From contig WNNJ02002050.1 of NCBI GenBank assembly GCA_012934845.2, positions 1 to 64,000 on the forward strand: a stretch of 64,000 nt of DNA, given 5' to 3'. This document shows positions 61,101 through 64,000 of this stretch, one piece after another; within the stretch, counting starts at the first letter, position 1; each line of letters opens with the position of its first letter. The position numbers and the translations under genes are program-made. The notes below the pieces were generated by a model. It searched no databases, was not told where the DNA came from, and saw only the letters and a list, made by a program, of their open reading frames with translations. The stretch comes from Pomphorhynchus laevis (Eukaryota > Acanthocephala > Palaeacanthocephala > Echinorhynchida > Pomphorhynchidae).

Positions 61101-63815
61101 TTGTCAAGTCCGTCTTGTGGATCGCACTTACCAAAAGGTAAATTAAAAGACTCACAAATGGTTCCAACGCTGCGGTGATTTGAAGTGCTTATCAAAGCAA
61201 GATCTTTAATATGCAAAACACCAATAACATTCGACCTGAACATACGACGAATCTACCCAGAATAAATTGACTTGAAATTTTAAAATAAACATGCTCGATG
61301 ATCGATCAGTTTTATTCCAAAGTATTATATCAAATAAATTACTTTATTAAAAAGATCGCAAATATTTACATAAAATTTTAATATAAAAATACTTTTAAAC
61401 TATAAAAGTTATTTTATTATAATTTTCATATATATTTTAACAATTTAAACTATAATTAATAAATTAAAACAATGAAACATGTTTTTAATTTGTGACCACT
61501 TGCCCTAATTGTGAAGGAAACTAGACTACAGATTTAAAAACCTATTATACAAAATTTAAGATCTTTTGAAATATTCAACAAATTTTTTATTAAATTGAAA
61601 TTGAAATTTAATTATTAAAAACTAATATTTTTTAACAGCAAATTGTAAAGACAATTAGCCGAAAACATTGATATTATATACATATGGGTACATTTGATAT
61701 AAAAATAAAACGTGAGCATATCAAAGAGATTATTAAAATCATAGTTTATTAATGTATCGAATTCAACATGTAAAGATAATTCAGCACGATCGTTCGATCG
61801 TGTCGAACAATCGTGTCTCAGTAAAACCAATTTAATTTTAATTTTTAAATGCGTATTTCTTCACCTTGCACTTTTTTATCTGATCAATAAATTAAAATTT
61901 TTGAATTTGTTGTTACATAGCTGTCATTAGTTAAAACAAAGCGATTTACCAGAATTATCAGCTTTGTTTAATGAGTAAATTAGCAGTAAATTTGGATTTC
62001 CGAACTCGAAAACAAATCCCGGCAGTATATATTTAATAAATTTCTTTATTAAATATATTTAAAAAAATATATAAGTAAATAAAATATAAATAAATATAAA
62101 TATATAAATATATTTATATCACATTTATATTTAAAAGTTATTTCGACATAAATAAACAATATGTTTTCGGTAAGGTTAAACAGTTTAAAATTATTTGAAT
62201 ATTTGCAATCGATTAGTGTATATTTAATAAATTTACTACAATCTATACAACTCCACAAATATTTTATTAATAAATTTATTTATTACTTTATTAATTAATT
62301 TTATTAATTTATTATCATTACAGGTACACAACCATATTGTTTGACTTTTTATCTTTCCGAATTTCGATCAGCAAAGCGTATCTTTGCTAGCTTACTGTTT
62401 ACAGAAAACAAGTTTATTATTAATAAAGAAGTTAATTACTTTATTTCCAATATATAATCCAATTTTTGGTATTTACTTATATAAATATAAATTTATATAA
62501 TTTATATAAAAATATGAATTTTATTTTATATTTGGATATTTACTTAAAATTTGTATATCTGTTGATGTGATATAAAATGATACGCAAAATAAACTTACCT
62601 TTCGTCGCTATATACAGGAATACGAGAATATCCACTGTCACAAATTTGAGCATATAACTTTTCATCAAACATTTCATCTGCGTCAACCATATACACGTCT
62701 TTTAGCTTTTGCATATGTTTATCAGCTGTTTTGTCTCTAAGAGCGAGCACACCCGTTATAACATCCATTTCGTCAGGCTCCACATCACTAAGTTGTTCCC
62801 TAATGAGAACGCGAATTTTTTCTCGAGTGTAGGCTGTTGGCCCTTGTTTTCCAAGCATAAAATCAAGACACTTACTAAACGGCCAACTCAAAGGTGAAGT
62901 AATGAACATTATTGTCTTTGTAAAAAACGCCGTTTTGGCACCAATAGCCAAACCATAACGAGAACATATTGCCTGTGGTATTATTTCGCCAAAAATTACG
63001 ATAAAAACTGTAGCCAGTATCGTTGCATAAAGACCATGGAGTATACCATCAATAAGTATGGTCTGTGCACAGTTAACCAACGTGTTAGATATTAATATCG
63101 AACAGAGAAGAAAGTTTCCATGTTTCCTTATTGGATATATTATTGAGGCGTAATATTTTTCATTAACCGATCCGGCTTCCTGAAATATCTTCAGATCAGC
63201 AAGGTCTAATGACATTAGGCCAAGATTAAGTCCACTGAACAAGCCAGAAAGTATAAGACACACTATTATTGTACATATCGATGCCATTAACGGTAATTTG
63301 TAGTTAGAATAAAATTGAATGTTGAAGGTGACCGTTGATGTATTACCTTGATGAAACCATTCCTGGCTATCTCCGTCAAGTTTAACGCATACATAATAAG
63401 TGCCTTCTTTAATAAAGGTGTGGGTAACTTTAAATTTATTGAAAGTGCTATCATACTTCGTTGTATGACGCGTTGATAGGTTACCACACTTAATTGGATC
63501 ATCCGTAAAGGCTAGCTGAAAGGATTGTACTTTATTATACGGTGCTGTCAAATATATGTCTAGAGTAACACTGTTTGGAGATGGCTCTTTAACCATCCAA
63601 CCATGTGATTCCCATTTGATTGTTGTTGTCGTGCTTGAGGGATGTAGAAAAATTCCAGGAATTGTAATCGGTTGTTGGCCCGTTTTGTTTGTTGAAATCA
63701 ATTGCTGAGAGTTACCAAATTCCCAGGCAAAGTTTATGTTAGCACATATCAGTATTGCAAACAACCGAATTTGTCGATAATTACATAATAGGTGACATGA
63801 TAAACTTAATAGCAT
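57788..63815 (-). CDS. CNNM-family metal-ion transport mediator, six coding exons
   Basis: Exons 63815-62599, 61235-61078, 61023-60895, 60439-60326, 60278-60045 and 58134-57788 join in phase at GT...AG sites to about 732 residues. Order: signal-peptide-like N-terminus (FAILICANINFAWEFG); extracellular region with Cys and NxS/T sites; DUF21 membrane domain from about residue 175 with the family motif SGLFSGLNLGLMSLD and several hydrophobic segments; acidic linker (LIREQLSDVEPDEMD); CBS pair (YSRIPVYSDER-SNVIGVLHIKDLA, IGTITLEDIIEEMINLEILD); cNMP-binding-like domain (YFTLIISGKANVEAGRERLK); and a tail with FIPDYSVY and VGYVKITRINW. CNNM proteins act in Mg2+ and other divalent-cation homeostasis at the plasma membrane. 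An upstream non-coding or short coding exon is possible. Confidence 0.93.
58135..60044 (-). other. CNNM last intron
   Basis: About 1.9 kb, extremely AT-rich, with the dispersed repeat at 58863-59056 and long A/T runs (59.3-60.0 kb). No other feature seen. Confidence 0.8.
58863..59056 (+). repeat. Dispersed repeat, copy in the last CNNM intron
   Basis: Second copy of the repeat at 57461-57658, 1.4 kb away in direct orientation. Together they bracket the terminal CNNM exon. Confidence 0.75.
60045..60278 (-). CDS. CNNM coding exon 5 (cNMP-binding-like domain)
   Basis: Acceptor TTATTTAG|TGCATCC. It encodes HPFTEEVMTSDILGKLIDQN, YEIGKLSDYFTLIISGKANV and EAGRERLKFEVGHFAWFGLS, the CNNM cyclic-nucleotide-binding-homology region. 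It ends GAAG|GTATCA. Confidence 0.88.
60326..60439 (-). CDS. CNNM coding exon 4
   Basis: Acceptor TGTAATAG|CAAAT. It encodes NMEQKSNRFGKYKNIMSKNK and SSLSPQLKVGAMQVLST, matching the 'KISPQL..AA.RFL.T' segment of CNNM proteins. The donor AACAT|GTAAAA precedes a 47-bp intron (60325-60279). Confidence 0.87.
60895..61023 (-). CDS. CNNM coding exon 3
   Basis: Follows a 54-bp intron (61077-61024). It encodes HFHMLLVQTYSEESEKFE and IGTITLEDIIEEMINLEILD, the second CBS motif and the most conserved part of the family, ending EFD|A at donor GATG|GTATCT. Confidence 0.88.
61078..61235 (-). CDS. CNNM coding exon 2
   Basis: Acceptor ATGTTCAG|GTCGAATG completes the Arg codon of DER|SNVIGVLHIKDLALIS. The donor ACA|GTCAGT at 61078|61077 leaves phase 1; an alternative GTAAAG four bases on would break the frame. 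It encodes the end of CBS1 and the start of CBS2 (DGLDKLMRYILH). Confidence 0.85.
61236..62598 (-). other. CNNM first coding intron
   Basis: 1363 bp, AT-rich. Its only notable feature is a perfect short palindrome CACGATCGTTCGATCGTG at 61785-61802. Confidence 0.8.
62599..63815 (-). CDS. CNNM coding exon 1
   Basis: From ATG 63815 (MLLSLSCHLLCNYRQIRLFA) to the consensus donor AAAG|GTAAGT at 62599|62598, phase 2. The frame is open for 16 codons upstream of this ATG but only with a TTG, so the ATG is preferred. It encodes the signal peptide, extracellular domain, the whole DUF21 membrane domain and the start of CBS1. Confidence 0.9.
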
Positions 63816-64000
63816 ACAACTAATTTTATCAAAATTCAGTTGATCAAAAAGACGATTAGTCAAGGACGTAGAGCAATTAATTTTATGACAACTTCAACAG
63901 AGGATACGTTTTGAAATTGAAATTCATAACACGTATATATTCTTTGTACATTGTTTTGTTTTTCTAGCATTCATGACAAAATTAGTCATCTCAATCAGAA
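63816..64000. other. 5' flank of the CNNM coding region
   Basis: Short AT-rich flank; could contain the transcription start or the splice site of an upstream exon. Nothing definite is seen. Confidence 0.3.

Noticed and set aside
63816-63863. CNNM start at 63863
   Set aside because: The codon is TTG, and the ATG at 63815 opens directly into a signal-peptide-like sequence.

Overview
The window is a gene-poor, very AT-rich stretch of a eukaryotic nuclear genome, from an invertebrate animal. Three host genes can be recognised, and two of them have introns whose splice sites can be read directly. Everything else is transposable elements, their remains, foldback repeats, minisatellites and unassigned AT-rich DNA. 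The mix of short (47-54 bp) and long introns, CR1/L2-like and I/Nimb-like LINEs, short-LTR Gypsy elements and hammerhead ribozymes suits several invertebrate phyla (flatworm, rotifer, nematode, mite and others). I cannot place the species.

Host genes. (1) A raftlin-like membrane-raft protein on the minus strand, two coding exons (14709-14124 and 11745-11066), 421 codons when spliced, with an N-terminal MGxxxS myristoylation signal. (2) An apparently intronless Neuralized-like protein with an NHR domain and a C-terminal C3HC4 RING (47196-47933, plus). (3) A CNNM-type metal-ion transport mediator on the minus strand. Its six coding exons between 63815 and 57788 join in frame to about 732 residues: signal peptide, DUF21 membrane domain, CBS pair, cyclic-nucleotide-binding-like domain and C-terminal tail.

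Layout. 1-2.9 kb: a TIR element, a foldback element and short repeats. 2.9-7.1 kb: a very young short-LTR Gypsy element inside a copy of a structured repeat family. 7.6-10.6 kb: an internally deleted LINE. 11-14.7 kb: the raftlin-like gene, whose 2.4-kb intron holds a LINE fragment and two tandem hammerhead ribozymes. 15-21 kb: foldbacks, tandem and inverted repeats and a 92-bp minisatellite. 21.5-23.8 kb: a Tc1/IS630-type transposon with 222-bp repeat-filled TIRs, inserted into a 12-bp satellite. 24-30.5 kb: AT-rich DNA with small repeats. 30.6-32.4 kb: a decayed I/Nimb-like LINE. 33-39.3 kb: a LINE split by a second Gypsy element. 39.3-43.5 kb: a nearly full-length CR1-like LINE (minus). 43.5-46 kb: more structured repeats and LINE pieces. 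47.2-47.9 kb: the Neuralized-like gene. 49.2-53.1 kb: a third LINE type. 54.3-57.3 kb: two further LINE remnants. 57.8-63.9 kb: the CNNM gene.

Most notable: (a) two hammerhead ribozymes 325 bp apart in the same orientation, the arrangement of a retrozyme-like element; (b) a repeat family (at least six copies) whose core can form a pseudoknot plus hairpin inside long outer stems, with compensatory base changes between copies; (c) a transposon whose TIRs are each nine copies of a 22-bp repeat and whose transposase is split at an A8 run that fits -1 frameshifting.
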